Positions 1 through 7,935 of a stretch of 62,620 bases of DNA are shown one piece after another. Positions within the stretch are counted from its first letter, which is position 1. Each line of letters opens with the position of its first letter. The notes beneath the pieces are model-generated. The model was not told where the DNA came from. It was given only the letters and a program-made list of their open reading frames with translations, and searched no databases. The DNA lies in the NCBI GenBank assembly GCA_947589225.1, contig CANQBC010000011.1, positions 1 to 62,620 of the forward strand, given 5' to 3'. The translations under genes and the position numbers were made by a program. Source of the stretch: an uncultured Oscillospiraceae bacterium (lineage in GTDB: Bacteria > Bacillota > Clostridia > Oscillospirales > Oscillospiraceae).

Positions 1-55
1 TTCGGACAGATACGCCGCAGAGCTTCGCCATTTCTCCTGTCGTGTATTTTGACAT
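1..55 (-). CDS. MerR-family regulator, N-terminus only (cut by window edge)
   Basis: Reading leftward from an ATG at 55 gives MSKYTTGEMAKLCGVSVR, the start of a MerR-type winged helix (the TGEMAKLCGVS helix-turn-helix). A strong ribosome binding site (AAAGGAGGT) lies just upstream. Only about 18 codons are inside the window, so the effector domain and the target genes are unknown. It sits beside other small regulators at the end of what looks like a decayed mobile element. An over-long promoter typical of MerR autoregulation lies upstream (79-109). Confidence 0.7.
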   Translation of the reverse strand, partial: MSKYTTGEMAKLCGVSVR

Positions 56-78
56 AGCTTTTACCTCCTTTCGCCCTC

Positions 79-109
79 ATTTTACTTCATTACGCTGCGT
101 CACAAGCAA
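79..109 (-). promoter_or_regulatory. MerR-type promoter with 19-bp spacer
   Basis: On the minus strand a TTGCTT -35 (104-109) and a TAAAAT -10 (79-84) are separated by 19 bp, longer than the usual 17. The spacer holds an imperfect dyad (GTGACGCAGCGTAAT). An extended spacer with a dyad inside it is the classic arrangement of promoters that MerR-family proteins untwist, so autoregulation of the adjacent MerR gene is likely. The predicted leader is very short. Confidence 0.5.
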
Positions 110-223
110 TACCTTACGCAAGGGGATTTTTTTGAATTTCATAAATTTTCTCCTTATAGGCTATTTCTGCCCGGCTTTACCCTATTGTGCAAACTTATTT
201 CTTATCCCGTTTTAGGCAGGCTA

Positions 224-409
224 TCAGCGAGGTTTCCTGTTTTCTGATCTGCGACCATCTACCGGCTTTTTAGCATTACGGGGAATTAACCATACCCGGC
301 TCAAATGCACAACACCGTCAATCCGATTTTCGGAACACAGGATTTGCACCCTCCGCTCGGAAATACCCCACAGCTTTGCTGCTTCCTGCACTGTCATATA
401 TTCAAACAT
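224..409 (-). CDS. Small helix-turn-helix DNA-binding protein (excisionase/MerR-like)
   Basis: This 61-residue protein starts MFEYMTVQEAAKLWGISER and is almost entirely one MerR/Xis-like winged helix: VQEAAKLWGIS forms the helix-turn-helix, and VWLIPRNAKKP resembles the wing that ends these domains. Small proteins of this type occur on integrative elements and beside recombinases or toxin genes. The ribosome binding site AAAGGAGGG is well placed. It probably binds DNA, but its target and role are not visible. Neighbours are a MerR gene and a broken XRE regulator, consistent with an element remnant. Confidence 0.65.
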   Translation of the reverse strand: MFEYMTVQEAAKLWGISERRVQILCSENRIDGVVHLSRVWLIPRNAKKPVDGRRSENRKPR

Positions 410-546
410 TATAAGCCCTCCTTTGAGCGGTTTTTTATATTATACTCGGTCAGCCGAACAATAGCAATAAAGAAAAAATGAATTATTTACCCTCACTATG
501 GGAATTGTATAGACATATTCAAATAAAGAAAGGAACAATAAAATGT

Positions 547-786
547 ATGCAGATGAACGAAAAAGTCATAGTGAGGGCAGACGATATGAAAAGACCGATA
601 CCGCTTTACGATTTCAAGGCTTTCGGGGAAGCCATAAAAGAAGCCCGGAAAAAGAGGGGTGAGAGCCGCAACAAGGCCAGCAGCGACCTCCGTTTCTCCA
701 CGGTATCTTGCCACTATCGAAAACCATGGATAACATGCAAGCCTATAATAAATGTTCTATGATCTTGTCACCCGGAGGGATATGCA
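547..786 (+). pseudogene. Broken XRE-family helix-turn-helix regulator
   Basis: The first frame (from an ATG at 547) reads through MKRPIPLYDFKAFGEAIKEA and KKRGESRNKASSDLRFS, the start of an XRE/Cro-type DNA-binding domain. Near 698 the natural continuation moves to another frame, where PRYLATIENHG is recognisable, followed by in-frame stops and then MFYDLVTR. At least one frameshift and several stops have destroyed it. Intact relatives are small regulators on Clostridia conjugative elements. No functional product is expected. Confidence 0.65.
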
Positions 787-927
787 GGTAATGACCTCGG
801 TGCGCTGGAGCTGGCGCGGGAGTACCGGGACGAGGCGTTCATGGATCGGGCATATTTCCTCAACGGCTACGCCCAGGACATGGAGCTTGACAATATCTTC
901 GCGGAGGCAAAAAAGAGACTGAGCTGA
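763..927 (+). pseudogene. Unidentified coding remnant upstream of the sigma factor
   Basis: An open frame without a usable start encodes GNDLGALELAREYRDEAF and continues to AEAKKRLS, ending at a TGA (925-927). The composition looks like real protein rather than noise, and it ends just before the ribosome binding site of the sigma-like gene. It may be the tail of a lost gene that once formed an operon with it. The family was not recognised. Confidence 0.4.
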
Positions 928-942
928 AAGGAGGAGCGGCCG

Positions 943-1779
943 GTGGATGCGGAACTTCTCATAAAAGAAAATATGAGACGCCTCACCATGGCCGCGCGGA
1001 AGCTCATCCGGAATTTTGGCGTCCCGGGTATGATGGATGATTTGATTCAGGAGGGGTCACTGGCGCTGATGGAGGCAGCAGGGAGATACGACACGTCGGG
1101 TGATGCGTCCTTCGATGCCTACTCAGACAGGATCATCAAGTCAGCTATGCTCGACTACATATACCGCAACGCCACCCAGTTCACTATGCCGCCGGACAGG
1201 TTCAGAGTACTGCGGCGTGTCGCAAGGCTTCTTGCGGACGGCGGAGGCGTTCGGGAGATTTGCAGTGATTTGAGCGTATCTTCTGCTGTCGCACGTAAGC
1301 TGATTTTGGAATACCGTGAGACATTCAACACCGTTCCATTGGACGACGCTGATGCCGATACCAGCGACTACGGGAACCCGGAGCAGGTCTACAGCGAGAA
1401 GCTCCAAAGGGCCGCCGCCCTCGATGCTCTCAATTCCCTCTCCTCACGTTCCCGGACGATTATCAAGTACCACCTCGGCCTGGACCAGCCGGATGAGCAG
1501 ACCATGACCTTTCAGGACCTGGCCGTCCGCCTCAACTACAACAGCCCCGGCGCGGCGGACAAGGCATACAAACGCGCGGAGGCCGAGTTGCGGCGGATCT
1601 TCAACGCCGGAGAGTACGGCCGCTGGAGGTCGGCGCTCCAAGCTGTCCGCAGGGCAAGTGCGGAGACGCTTCAAACCGATTGCCATATCCCATGGGCGGA
1701 GGTCAACGATTTGGCTGAACAGTTCACCGCCCATGTCGCCATACTGCAATGGGTCTATTCCATTTTGTCCGAATACTGA
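943..1779 (+). CDS. RNA polymerase sigma-70-like factor of a mobile element
   Basis: This 278-residue protein has sigma-70 architecture. Region 2 is seen in MMDDLIQEGSLALMEAAGRY and in FDAYSDRIIKSAMLDYIYRN. A middle segment LADGGGVREICSDLSVSS resembles region 3. Region 4 spans about residues 150-215, with ALNSLSSRSRTIIKYHLGL followed by FQDLAVRLNYNSPGAADKAYKRA, the promoter-contacting helix-turn-helix. Translation starts at GTG after AAAGGAGG. Such factors occur on Clostridia conjugative elements, where they may drive element genes, but the target promoters are unknown. The frame stays open for 40 codons past the stop (see 1780-1902), so the present C-terminus may be shortened. Confidence 0.7.
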   Translation: MDAELLIKENMRRLTMAARKLIRNFGVPGMMDDLIQEGSLALMEAAGRYDTSGDASFDAYSDRIIKSAMLDYIYRNATQFTMPPDRFRVLRRVARLLADGGGVREICSDLSVSSAVARKLILEYRETFNTVPLDDADADTSDYGNPEQVYSEKLQRAAALDALNSLSSRSRTIIKYHLGLDQPDEQTMTFQDLAVRLNYNSPGAADKAYKRAEAELRRIFNAGEYGRWRSALQAVRRASAETLQTDCHIPWAEVNDLAEQFTAHVAILQWVYSILSEY

Positions 1780-1902
1780 GCGCCCGGCTCCACCGTGAGC
1801 ATCTCTATCGCCAACCTCGCGCCTAACGTGAATGTCTCCCGGAAGCTGGCATCGTCCATATATGACACCGTTATGCTTCTCGCGGACAACCCGTACATAT
1901 GA
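1780..1902 (+). other. In-frame open extension past the sigma-gene stop
   Basis: Immediately after the TGA at 1777-1779 the same frame continues for 40 sense codons with protein-like content (SISIANLAPNVNVSRKLASS, then DTVMLLADNPYI) before the next stop. It has no start codon or ribosome binding site of its own. It is either an old 3' part of the upstream gene cut off by a nonsense mutation, or the remnant of another gene joined by a deletion. The family was not recognised. Confidence 0.35.
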
Positions 1903-1959
1903 CTATTCTATTTTGAAATCGACCGCTGCCGGAGATGAGAGTTTATTTTGTCTATTGAG

Positions 1960-1988
1960 TTGATTTTGTAGCGCAAATGGTATATAAT
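1960..1988 (+). promoter_or_regulatory. Sigma-A-type promoter of the relB-like antitoxin
   Basis: TTGATT (1960-1965) and a perfect TATAAT (1983-1988) are separated by 17 bp, about 35 bp ahead of the antitoxin ATG. RelB-type antitoxins normally repress their own promoter. Confidence 0.6.
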
Positions 1989-2022
1989 ATATGTGCAACA
2001 GATAAAGAAGAGAGGCAGTTTC

Positions 2023-2298
2023 ATGGCAGGCACAACAAATTTCAGCGTCCGCATGGACAGCGACATCAAAAAGCAATGTGAGAGTCTATATAATGAGTTA
2101 GGGGTCAACCTTACCACCGCGATCAACGTCTTTTTGCGTCAGTCGCTCCGGGTCGGCGGGTTCCCGTTTGAGGTGCGGTTGAATCAACCCAACAGAGAGA
2201 CGATTGCCGCCATGTTAGAGGCAGAGCGGATCGCGCGTGATCCCAGTGTAAAGCACTATTCCGATGTGGAAGAAGCACTCCGGGAGTTGAAACGATGA
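2023..2298 (+). CDS. RelB/DinJ-family antitoxin
   Basis: This 91-residue protein begins MAGTTNFSVRMDSDIKKQCE, the ribbon-helix-helix DNA-binding start of the RelB/DinJ family, followed by GVNLTTAINVFLRQSLRVGG, the conserved dimerisation helices. The C-terminal part should wrap and neutralise a YafQ/RelE toxin. The ATG at 2023 is preferred over one 10 codons upstream because it begins the conserved domain and follows a purine-rich ribosome binding site. It overlaps the toxin start by 4 bases (ATGA). The toxin partner is internally deleted, so this antitoxin is an orphan within the window. Confidence 0.85.
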   Translation: MAGTTNFSVRMDSDIKKQCESLYNELGVNLTTAINVFLRQSLRVGGFPFEVRLNQPNRETIAAMLEAERIARDPSVKHYSDVEEALRELKR

Positions 2299-2432
2299 AC
2301 CGTGATATCGTCTGGACCGCCAGATTCAAAAAGGACTACAAACTGGCAATGAAACGCCACCTCACAGAGGACGATGTGCTGGTGCTGACGCTTGTCCGCA
2401 CCGGGACGCATAGTGATTTGTTTGGGATGTAA
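2295..2432 (+). pseudogene. YafQ/RelE-type toxin with large internal deletion
   Basis: The frame encodes only 45 residues. The N-terminus (VWTARFKKDYKLAMKRH) and the C-terminus (VLVLTLVRTGTHSDLFGM) match the two ends of a YafQ-type mRNA interferase of about 90 residues. The central half, which carries most of the catalytic residues, is missing, yet the reading frame is intact. The join falls near residue 24. It starts inside the antitoxin stop codon, as in intact operons. The product should be inactive as an RNase. Confidence 0.75.
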
Positions 2433-2753
2433 GATGCCTGCGGCGGCTTTATAGAGGGTGAGCCCGACCCCTCGGTGGAACAGAACACGGAGGACATCTA
2501 ATTTGCTTCTCTCAACCGCCTCTGACTACTATTTTCAAGAATTCCCCTCTCCCTTTGCGCCGCAACGGGTTTGGGAATTTTCAAAAGGTTTCGCAAGAAC
2601 GGTTATAACGCCGACTTAAGAAGGTCGTGCGTTCGAATCGCATCTAGATATCGAGGGTCGTGCTGACCTGGGAGCGGCCCAGGAGGCCGGCGACGGCGGC
2701 GGGATCGGTGCCGCCTGAAATCATGTTGCCCGCCGCCGCGCGGCTATTTGAGA
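2433..2753. other. Gene-free stretch at the boundary of the decayed element
   Basis: No complete gene is visible. At 2433-2501 a frame encodes GFIEGEPDPSVEQNTEDI and stops, which looks like the tail of a lost protein. Around 2597-2660 there is a tRNA-like fragment: a T-arm-like stretch (TGCG TTCGAAT CGCA) preceded by an anticodon-arm-like CGACTTAAG...GTCG, but no matching 5' half. This could be an attachment-site remnant. A GC-rich 19-mer at 2726-2744 recurs exactly at 8937-8955. Confidence 0.35.
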
Positions 2754-3359
2754 TCACTCCTCATCGGGCTGTTGCCCGTCGTGGGCGGGCCATTGACAGT
2801 CTGTCAGGGACATATGGGAGAAAACAGCCTTGAAGGAGGAGTCCTCCGGACTGCAGGCGTAGATGCCGAAGCGCACCTCTTCCGCAGCCTTGAACATGTG
2901 GCATACACGCATCTGGAAAAAGTGAACGCCGTCCCGGGAGCATTCCACACGGAAGTCCTCCTCCCTTCGGCTCAGACGGTACCACATGGATTTGACCGAG
3001 GCGTCGATCTCCGTCGTGGCCCAGTCGGAGAAGCCGTAGTTGGTCACCACGCTCCCCAGGTGCTGGAACCGCTCATTTTCAAACTCCACGGAGGCCTTCA
3101 GCCAGTTCTCGCTGTCCAGGTACATCACCACGCCGCACTGGTCAAAGCGGCGCCTGCTCTGATATTCCGTCCTGACCGTGAAGGAGAAGTACCTCTCCCC
3201 TGTTCCCATCTGAAAGACCGGGGCGTTGTCGTTACGGAAATGGTAATAGGTTCTCTGCCACAGATCCGTGTGGGGTTTTGTGACCACCTCTATTCGATCT
3301 CCCGCCGTCTCAAACCCCGCCGGGCGCCTTGTCCACTCAAATTTGCCGAAGTCAAGCAT
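2754..3359 (-). CDS. DUF1349 family protein (concanavalin-like fold)
   Basis: The roughly 200-residue protein matches the DUF1349 pattern, also called 'regulation of enolase 1'. Recognisable parts are the central RRFDQCGVVMYLDSENWLKA and VEFENERFQHLGSVVTNYG strands and a C-terminal VRFGIYACSPEDSSFKAVFS. The family adopts a concanavalin-A-like jelly roll, and its ligand and role are mostly unknown. There is no signal peptide, so it should be cytoplasmic. The start at MLDFGKFEW is chosen over an ATG 6 codons upstream because a GAGGG ribosome binding site precedes it. It is a single-gene unit facing bioY divergently. Confidence 0.8.
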   Translation of the reverse strand: MLDFGKFEWTRRPAGFETAGDRIEVVTKPHTDLWQRTYYHFRNDNAPVFQMGTGERYFSFTVRTEYQSRRRFDQCGVVMYLDSENWLKASVEFENERFQHLGSVVTNYGFSDWATTEIDASVKSMWYRLSRREEDFRVECSRDGVHFFQMRVCHMFKAAEEVRFGIYACSPEDSSFKAVFSHMSLTDCQWPAHDGQQPDEE

Positions 3360-3639
3360 GGGTATCCCTCTTTTCAAAGCGTTGTGTATCTACTATACAA
3401 CAACGGCGCGGGGTTTTCAAGTCATCTTTTCAAGCCCGGATCACCCCACTCAAGCCGGCACGCCGGCTGTTTTTCGTCATGGAGCCTTTCTTCTCAAAGA
3501 GTGTCCCGTGTACTGCTTATGTGGAATTATACACAGCGGACGCGTTCGATTCAATAAAAATCCATCCATTTTTCACATATGATTTTTACGTCAAAAAATG
3601 TATAATTCCCTTGGCGCCTTTTGCGCCCGGGAGGTTGAT

Positions 3640-4182
3640 ATGGGAAAAATGAAATTTAAGACCGTTGATCTGGCCTACGTCGCCCTGGGCGCGGGGCTCA
3701 TCGCCGTCTGCTCGTGGCTGGCGATTCCCACCACCGTGCCCTTCACCATGCAGACCTTCGCCGTTTTTGCGGTGCTGTCCATTCTGGGCGGTGCCCGGGG
3801 TACGGCGTCGATCGCGGTGTATCTGGCTCTGGGGGCAGTGGGCGTGCCGGTATTCGCCCAGTTCACTGCCGGCGTCGGCATACTTTTGGGCGCCACCGGC
3901 GGGTATCTGGTCGGCTTTTTGCTGACGGGCATATGCTACTGGATCACCACGGCGAAGTACGGGAACAGCCTCCGGGCGGAGATCCCCGCCCTGGCGCTGG
4001 GTCTTCTGCTGTGCTACGCCTTCGGAACCGCCTGGTTCATGTCGGTCTACAACCGCCAGACCGGCCCCGTGGGCCTAACCACCGCCCTGGCCTGGTGCGT
4101 ACTCCCCTTCCTTCTGCCGGACGCGGCCAAACTGGCCCTGGCGCTGACAGTCTCCCGGAGAGTCAGGCCGCGGATCAAATGA
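3640..4182 (+). CDS. bioY: BioY, substrate-binding subunit of an ECF biotin transporter
   Basis: This 180-residue integral membrane protein has about six hydrophobic segments. It carries the BioY hallmarks TVPFTMQTFAVFAVLSILGG near residue 40 and LLGATGGYLVGFLLTG near residue 95. BioY captures biotin and either works alone or with the EcfA/EcfT module shared by other vitamin transporters; no A or T genes lie next to it. The ATG at 3640 follows GGAGGT, so the upstream in-frame ATG is not used. A TATAAT box at 3601-3606 is a plausible -10. No clear BirA operator was seen. Confidence 0.9.
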   Translation: MGKMKFKTVDLAYVALGAGLIAVCSWLAIPTTVPFTMQTFAVFAVLSILGGARGTASIAVYLALGAVGVPVFAQFTAGVGILLGATGGYLVGFLLTGICYWITTAKYGNSLRAEIPALALGLLLCYAFGTAWFMSVYNRQTGPVGLTTALAWCVLPFLLPDAAKLALALTVSRRVRPRIK

Positions 4183-4230
4183 TCACCAGGGCAATATCAA
4201 ATTTCTTTACTCTGCTTTTGCACAGCAAAA

Positions 4231-4252
4231 AGCCCGGACACATGTCCGGGCT
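4231..4252 (-). terminator. Rho-independent terminator (probably bidirectional)
   Basis: A 9-bp GC-rich inverted repeat (AGCCCGGAC / GTCCGGGCT) with a 4-nt loop is followed on the minus strand by TTTTT and on the plus strand by a weaker CATTTT. It lies between the converging bioY and exonuclease genes and touches the exonuclease stop codon. Confidence 0.8.
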
Positions 4253-5208
4253 CATTTTCTCTTCCTCGCGTGTTTATCGCGCCGACTTCTGTGACGAAGA
4301 TACGAGGGGCTGCGGGTGCGGCGGCAGACGAAGGTCTCGCAGGCGCGGGCGGCCTCAAACCGGGCCAGGTTTTCACGGGAAGGGGCCAATGTGTCGTTAT
4401 AGGCCCAGAAACGGCCGTCCCGATCCTCCGCAAGGCGGAGGCGGCGCAGGATGCGGCCGTGGGCGGGGCAAATATATTCGCCGTAGTAGAAGCTCCTGTC
4501 GGCGGTGTACCACTCGTGGACGCGGCCAAGCTTGCGGCAATTGCCGCACACGGCCCGACGGCAGCCCATGTTGTTCAGGGTAAGCTCCCTGGAGGCAAAC
4601 GGGCCCATGCGCGTCTGGTTCTTCTTGGGCTTGGCGGGCTTAACGACAGGCCGCACATCCTCGGGGGTCAGGGTGCGGACGCACTGGTCAAGCGCCTTTT
4701 GCGAGGCGAAGCCCCCCACGAGACTTGTGTATAGCGCGTCGTTGAGCGCGTTATGAAAAACAAATATGTCAGGGATCCCACAGTACTCAGCGGCCAGATA
4801 GAGCTGCGTCGCGTTGTCCGCGCCGATGGTTTTCATAAAGGCCGCCTGAACATCTATGTAACTCTCCGGCATTATGGGATCAAGACCGAAGTACACGGCA
4901 TTGCGGCCCAGGATCTTAAAGTCGTCTCTCCCCCACTCGGCAAAGCTTGTCTCGCCGTCACAGAAGTCGATGAAAGACCGGAGCGCCTGTTCGAACGGAA
5001 CGCCGGAATCAAGGCTCTCCTGTAACTCCGGCAGCACCCGCGCGCCCGGCGAGAGACGCTTGTGGACGCGGGGCTTAACAAATATGTTGAAAATGCCGGT
5101 GACAGGCCCGCCCAGCTTATCCACGCGCACGGCGCCGATCTGAAGGATCTCTTCAAGACACTCCGTACCGTACATGCCGCTGTTAAATTCAAGGTCAAGG
5201 ACTATCAG
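4252..5208 (-). CDS. DEDDh-family 3'-5' exonuclease-like protein
   Basis: This protein of about 318 residues starts with an exonuclease fold of the DnaQ/KapD type. The first acidic motif, VLDLEFNSG, is only included if translation begins at a CTG (5208), which follows AGAGGTGAT at good spacing; no ATG, GTG or TTG is available in that frame. A later block, FVFHNALNDALYTSLV, matches the HxAxxDA motif of DEDDh enzymes. The C-terminal third is basic and Cys-rich (MGCRRAVCGNCRKLGRV, CPAHGRILRR), a likely zinc-binding nucleic-acid domain. Function is inferred as nuclease; the substrate is unknown. Confidence 0.7.
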   Translation of the reverse strand: MIVLDLEFNSGMYGTECLEEILQIGAVRVDKLGGPVTGIFNIFVKPRVHKRLSPGARVLPELQESLDSGVPFEQALRSFIDFCDGETSFAEWGRDDFKILGRNAVYFGLDPIMPESYIDVQAAFMKTIGADNATQLYLAAEYCGIPDIFVFHNALNDALYTSLVGGFASQKALDQCVRTLTPEDVRPVVKPAKPKKNQTRMGPFASRELTLNNMGCRRAVCGNCRKLGRVHEWYTADRSFYYGEYICPAHGRILRRLRLAEDRDGRFWAYNDTLAPSRENLARFEAARACETFVCRRTRSPSYLRHRSRRDKHARKRK

Positions 5209-5246
5209 AAGAGATCACCTCTTTTTTCTCACGGGCAGATAAAAGC

Positions 5247-6407
5247 TCACATTTCGGACGCCTTTTTGATGTCCTCCCTGATCACAAGGGTCAAATCCCG
5301 CTCGTCAATTTCCGGGTCGTAGGCGACCCGGTCGGCGTGGACGCCTATAACGTTTTCAAATATATTGCGTACGTCTCGGGCGTTGCCGAAGTTGGGTCCA
5401 CGGTTTGTATAGAGGTCGGAGAAAAGCTTCTTTGCGTACTCCTGAGCCTCCACAGTGAGCTTGTACTTATTCTTTTCGCACATGGATAAGAAGATCTTGT
5501 AAAGCTCTTCCCCGTTATAGTCGTCAAAAGTGAAATAGCGGTTAAAGCGGGACGCAAGTCCGGGGTTGGAGCTTATGAACTGCTCCATCAAGTCCTCATA
5601 CCCGGCCACGATGACCACCAGGTCTTTCCGGTTGTCCTCCATGGCCTTCAGGACAGTCTCAATGGCTTCCCGGCCAAAGTCGTTCTCGCCGGTGTTGGCG
5701 GCCAATGAGTACGCCTCGTCAATAAACAGCACGCCGCCAATGGCCTTCTTCACAGCCTCATCCGTCTTGATGGCGGTCTGGCCAACGAATCCGGCCACAA
5801 GGCCGGAGCGATCCACCTCCACAAGCTGCCCTTTGCTGAGGACGCCGATGGCGTAGTAAAGCTGGGCGATAAGCCTCGCCACGGTCGTCTTGCCAGTACC
5901 GGGGTTTCCCATAAAGACAAGATGCAGGCTCATGGCCGGCGTGGGAAGGTCGTGCTCCTCCCGGAGCTTGCGCACTTTGGCCAGGTTAATAAGGCTGCGA
6001 ACGTTCTTCTTGATCTCCTCAAGTCCTACCAGCTCGTCAAGCTCGGCCAGAAGCTTGTCAAGATCCGGCTTTTCGGGGCTCTTCTCCGCCTCCGTCTTGG
6101 GGGCGGAGGGACTCAGGGCCGCGCCCTTTTTCTCCATCTCGGAAAGAAGATCGTCCGCGGCTTTTTTGGCCTCGTCCATGGATGTCTGCAAAGTATCCTG
6201 AGTTTTATTCGCGGGTCTCTCCCCGGCTTCCCCGGGCTTTGCGGCGCCGTCGGGCTTTACGGTGGAGCCAAAGCCCGTAAGCGAGACCGTAAGCTCGTCC
6301 TTGAGGCGCTTGATATCGTCAAGGTAGGACGACGCGGGACGTAGATTGAACGCGTTGAAATCTATATTCGTTCCGTAGGTTTTGGACTGTTTCTTTTTAT
6401 CGGCCAT
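5247..6407 (-). CDS. AAA+ ATPase of the CbbX/SpoVK family
   Basis: The N-terminal 110 residues are charged and low in complexity. After that comes a single AAA+ module: LDELVGLEEIKKNVRSLINL, Walker A GNPGTGKT, Walker B GVLFIDEAYSL, sensor VVIVAGYEDLM, and the arginine-finger region NPGLASRFNRYF. The CbbX/SpoVK family acts as hexameric remodelling motors; in Bacillus, SpoVK is a sporulation protein, while others remodel Rubisco or unknown partners. The start at MADKKK is favoured by the upstream AGGTGG. The gene follows asnS on the same strand with a 95-bp gap and may be cotranscribed. The partner is unknown. Confidence 0.85.
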   Translation of the reverse strand: MADKKKQSKTYGTNIDFNAFNLRPASSYLDDIKRLKDELTVSLTGFGSTVKPDGAAKPGEAGERPANKTQDTLQTSMDEAKKAADDLLSEMEKKGAALSPSAPKTEAEKSPEKPDLDKLLAELDELVGLEEIKKNVRSLINLAKVRKLREEHDLPTPAMSLHLVFMGNPGTGKTTVARLIAQLYYAIGVLSKGQLVEVDRSGLVAGFVGQTAIKTDEAVKKAIGGVLFIDEAYSLAANTGENDFGREAIETVLKAMEDNRKDLVVIVAGYEDLMEQFISSNPGLASRFNRYFTFDDYNGEELYKIFLSMCEKNKYKLTVEAQEYAKKLFSDLYTNRGPNFGNARDVRNIFENVIGVHADRVAYDPEIDERDLTLVIREDIKKASEM

Positions 6408-6502
6408 AAAAACCACCTCAAAACAGGAAAAAATTTTTCCTCCACGTTACTTTATATCACGTCGCTTACATGCTATGTCATACTTGTATAGATAGTATTT
6501 GT

Positions 6503-7924
6503 TTAAAAGTCCGCGCTCCCCACAGTCCTGGGATGGGGCAGAACGTCGCGGATGTTGGAAACGCCCGTCAGGTACATGATCATCCGCTCAAAGCCCAGGC
6601 CGAAGCCGGCGTGCTTGCACCCGCCGTAGCGGCGAAGATCCAGATACCACCAGTAGTCCGACTCCCTCATGCCCAGCTCCCTGATGCGGGCTTTCAGTAC
6701 ATCAAGGCGCTCCTCACGCTGGCTTCCTCCGATGATCTCCCCAATGCCGGGGGCCAGGCAGTCCGCGGCCGCCACGGTTCTGCCGTCGTCGTTCAGGCGC
6801 ATATAGAAGGCTTTGATCTCCCTGGGGTAGTCGGTGACGAACACGGGGCGGCGGTAGACCCGCTCGGTGAGGTACCGCTCGTGCTCGGTCTGAAGATCAA
6901 TGCCCCAGTCAACCTTGTAATCGAATTCGTCGTTGTTCTTCTTCAGGATCTCCACCGCCTCGGTGTAGGTCACCCGGGCAAAGTCGCTGGAAACGACATT
7001 TTGAAGCCGCTCCAGAAGCCCCTTGTCCACGAAGGAATTGAAGAAGGACATCTCATCCGGGCACTTTTCCAGCACGGTGTTTATAATGAATTTAACCATC
7101 GCCTCCATGACCTCGAGATCCCCGTCAAGGTCACAGAAGGCCATCTCAGGCTCGATCATCCAAAACTCCGCGGCGTGGCGCTGGGTGTTGGAGTTTTCAG
7201 CCCGGAAGGTGGGGCCGAAGGTATAGACATTGCCGAAGGCCATGGCGAAGTTCTCCGCGTTCAGCTGGCCAGAGACGGTCAGGTTCGCGGGCTTGCCGAA
7301 GAAGTCCTGGTTGTAGTCCACCTCGCCGCTCTCGGTGCGGGGCGGGTTTTCGGGATCCAGGGTGGTGACCCGGAACATCTCCCCCGCGCCCTCGCAGTCG
7401 GAGGCGGTGATAATGGGGGTGTGGACGTAGACGAAGCCGCGCTCCTGGAAGAAGGTGTGGATGGCGTAGGCCGCCACAGACCGGACGCGGAAAACCGCGG
7501 AGAAAAGGTTTGTCCGGGGACGAAGGTGCTGGATGGTGCGCAGGTATTCCACACTGTGGCGCTTTTTCTGCAACGGGTAGTCGGGGGTGCTCGTGCCTTC
7601 AACCGCGATTCGAACGGCTTTCAGCTCTAGCGGCTGCTTTGCCCCGGGAGTCAGCACAACCTCACCGATGACCGTAAGGGCCGCGCCCACGTTCTGAGCG
7701 GCGATGTCCGCGTAATTGGAAAGTCTCTCCCGCTCCATGACCACCTGGAGGTTCTTAAAGCAGCTGCCGTCGTTTAATTCGATGAAGCCGAAATTCTTCA
7801 TGTCCCGGATGGTTCGGGCCCAGCCGCTGACGGACACCAGGTGTCCGCCCAGGCTCTCCGCGTCGGCGTAGACAGCGGCGATTTTAAGCTTCTTTGCCTC
7901 GTAGATCTCTGTTTTGACTTCCAT
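6503..7924 (-). CDS. asnS: Asparaginyl-tRNA synthetase
   Basis: This 473-residue class IIb synthetase charges tRNA-Asn with asparagine. It has an N-terminal OB-fold anticodon-binding domain ([20 protein letters not shown]) and a catalytic core with motif 2 ([20 protein letters not shown]) and motif 3 ([20 protein letters not shown]). The N/H context [15 protein letters not shown] distinguishes AsnRS from AspRS. The length matches the family. It lies 11 bp after the solute-binding lipoprotein gene, suggesting one transcript. No T-box leader is visible in the short gap. Confidence 0.97.
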   Translation of the reverse strand: MEVKTEIYEAKKLKIAAVYADAESLGGHLVSVSGWARTIRDMKNFGFIELNDGSCFKNLQVVMERERLSNYADIAAQNVGAALTVIGEVVLTPGAKQPLELKAVRIAVEGTSTPDYPLQKKRHSVEYLRTIQHLRPRTNLFSAVFRVRSVAAYAIHTFFQERGFVYVHTPIITASDCEGAGEMFRVTTLDPENPPRTESGEVDYNQDFFGKPANLTVSGQLNAENFAMAFGNVYTFGPTFRAENSNTQRHAAEFWMIEPEMAFCDLDGDLEVMEAMVKFIINTVLEKCPDEMSFFNSFVDKGLLERLQNVVSSDFARVTYTEAVEILKKNNDEFDYKVDWGIDLQTEHERYLTERVYRRPVFVTDYPREIKAFYMRLNDDGRTVAAADCLAPGIGEIIGGSQREERLDVLKARIRELGMRESDYWWYLDLRRYGGCKHAGFGLGFERMIMYLTGVSNIRDVLPHPRTVGSADF

Positions 7925-7935
7925 AACAATACCTC

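Noticed and set aside
1777-1902. Possible selenocysteine readthrough of the sigma-gene TGA
   Set aside because: No selenoprotein family, no Cys homologue position and no obvious SECIS-like hairpin directly after the codon.
2597-2660. Functional tRNA gene
   Set aside because: Only a T-arm-like and a weak anticodon-arm-like part are present; the acceptor 5' half and the D-arm do not pair.
6470-7630. 386-codon plus-strand open frame opposite asnS
   Set aside because: Antisense to a fully conserved synthetase, no ribosome binding site, no domain.
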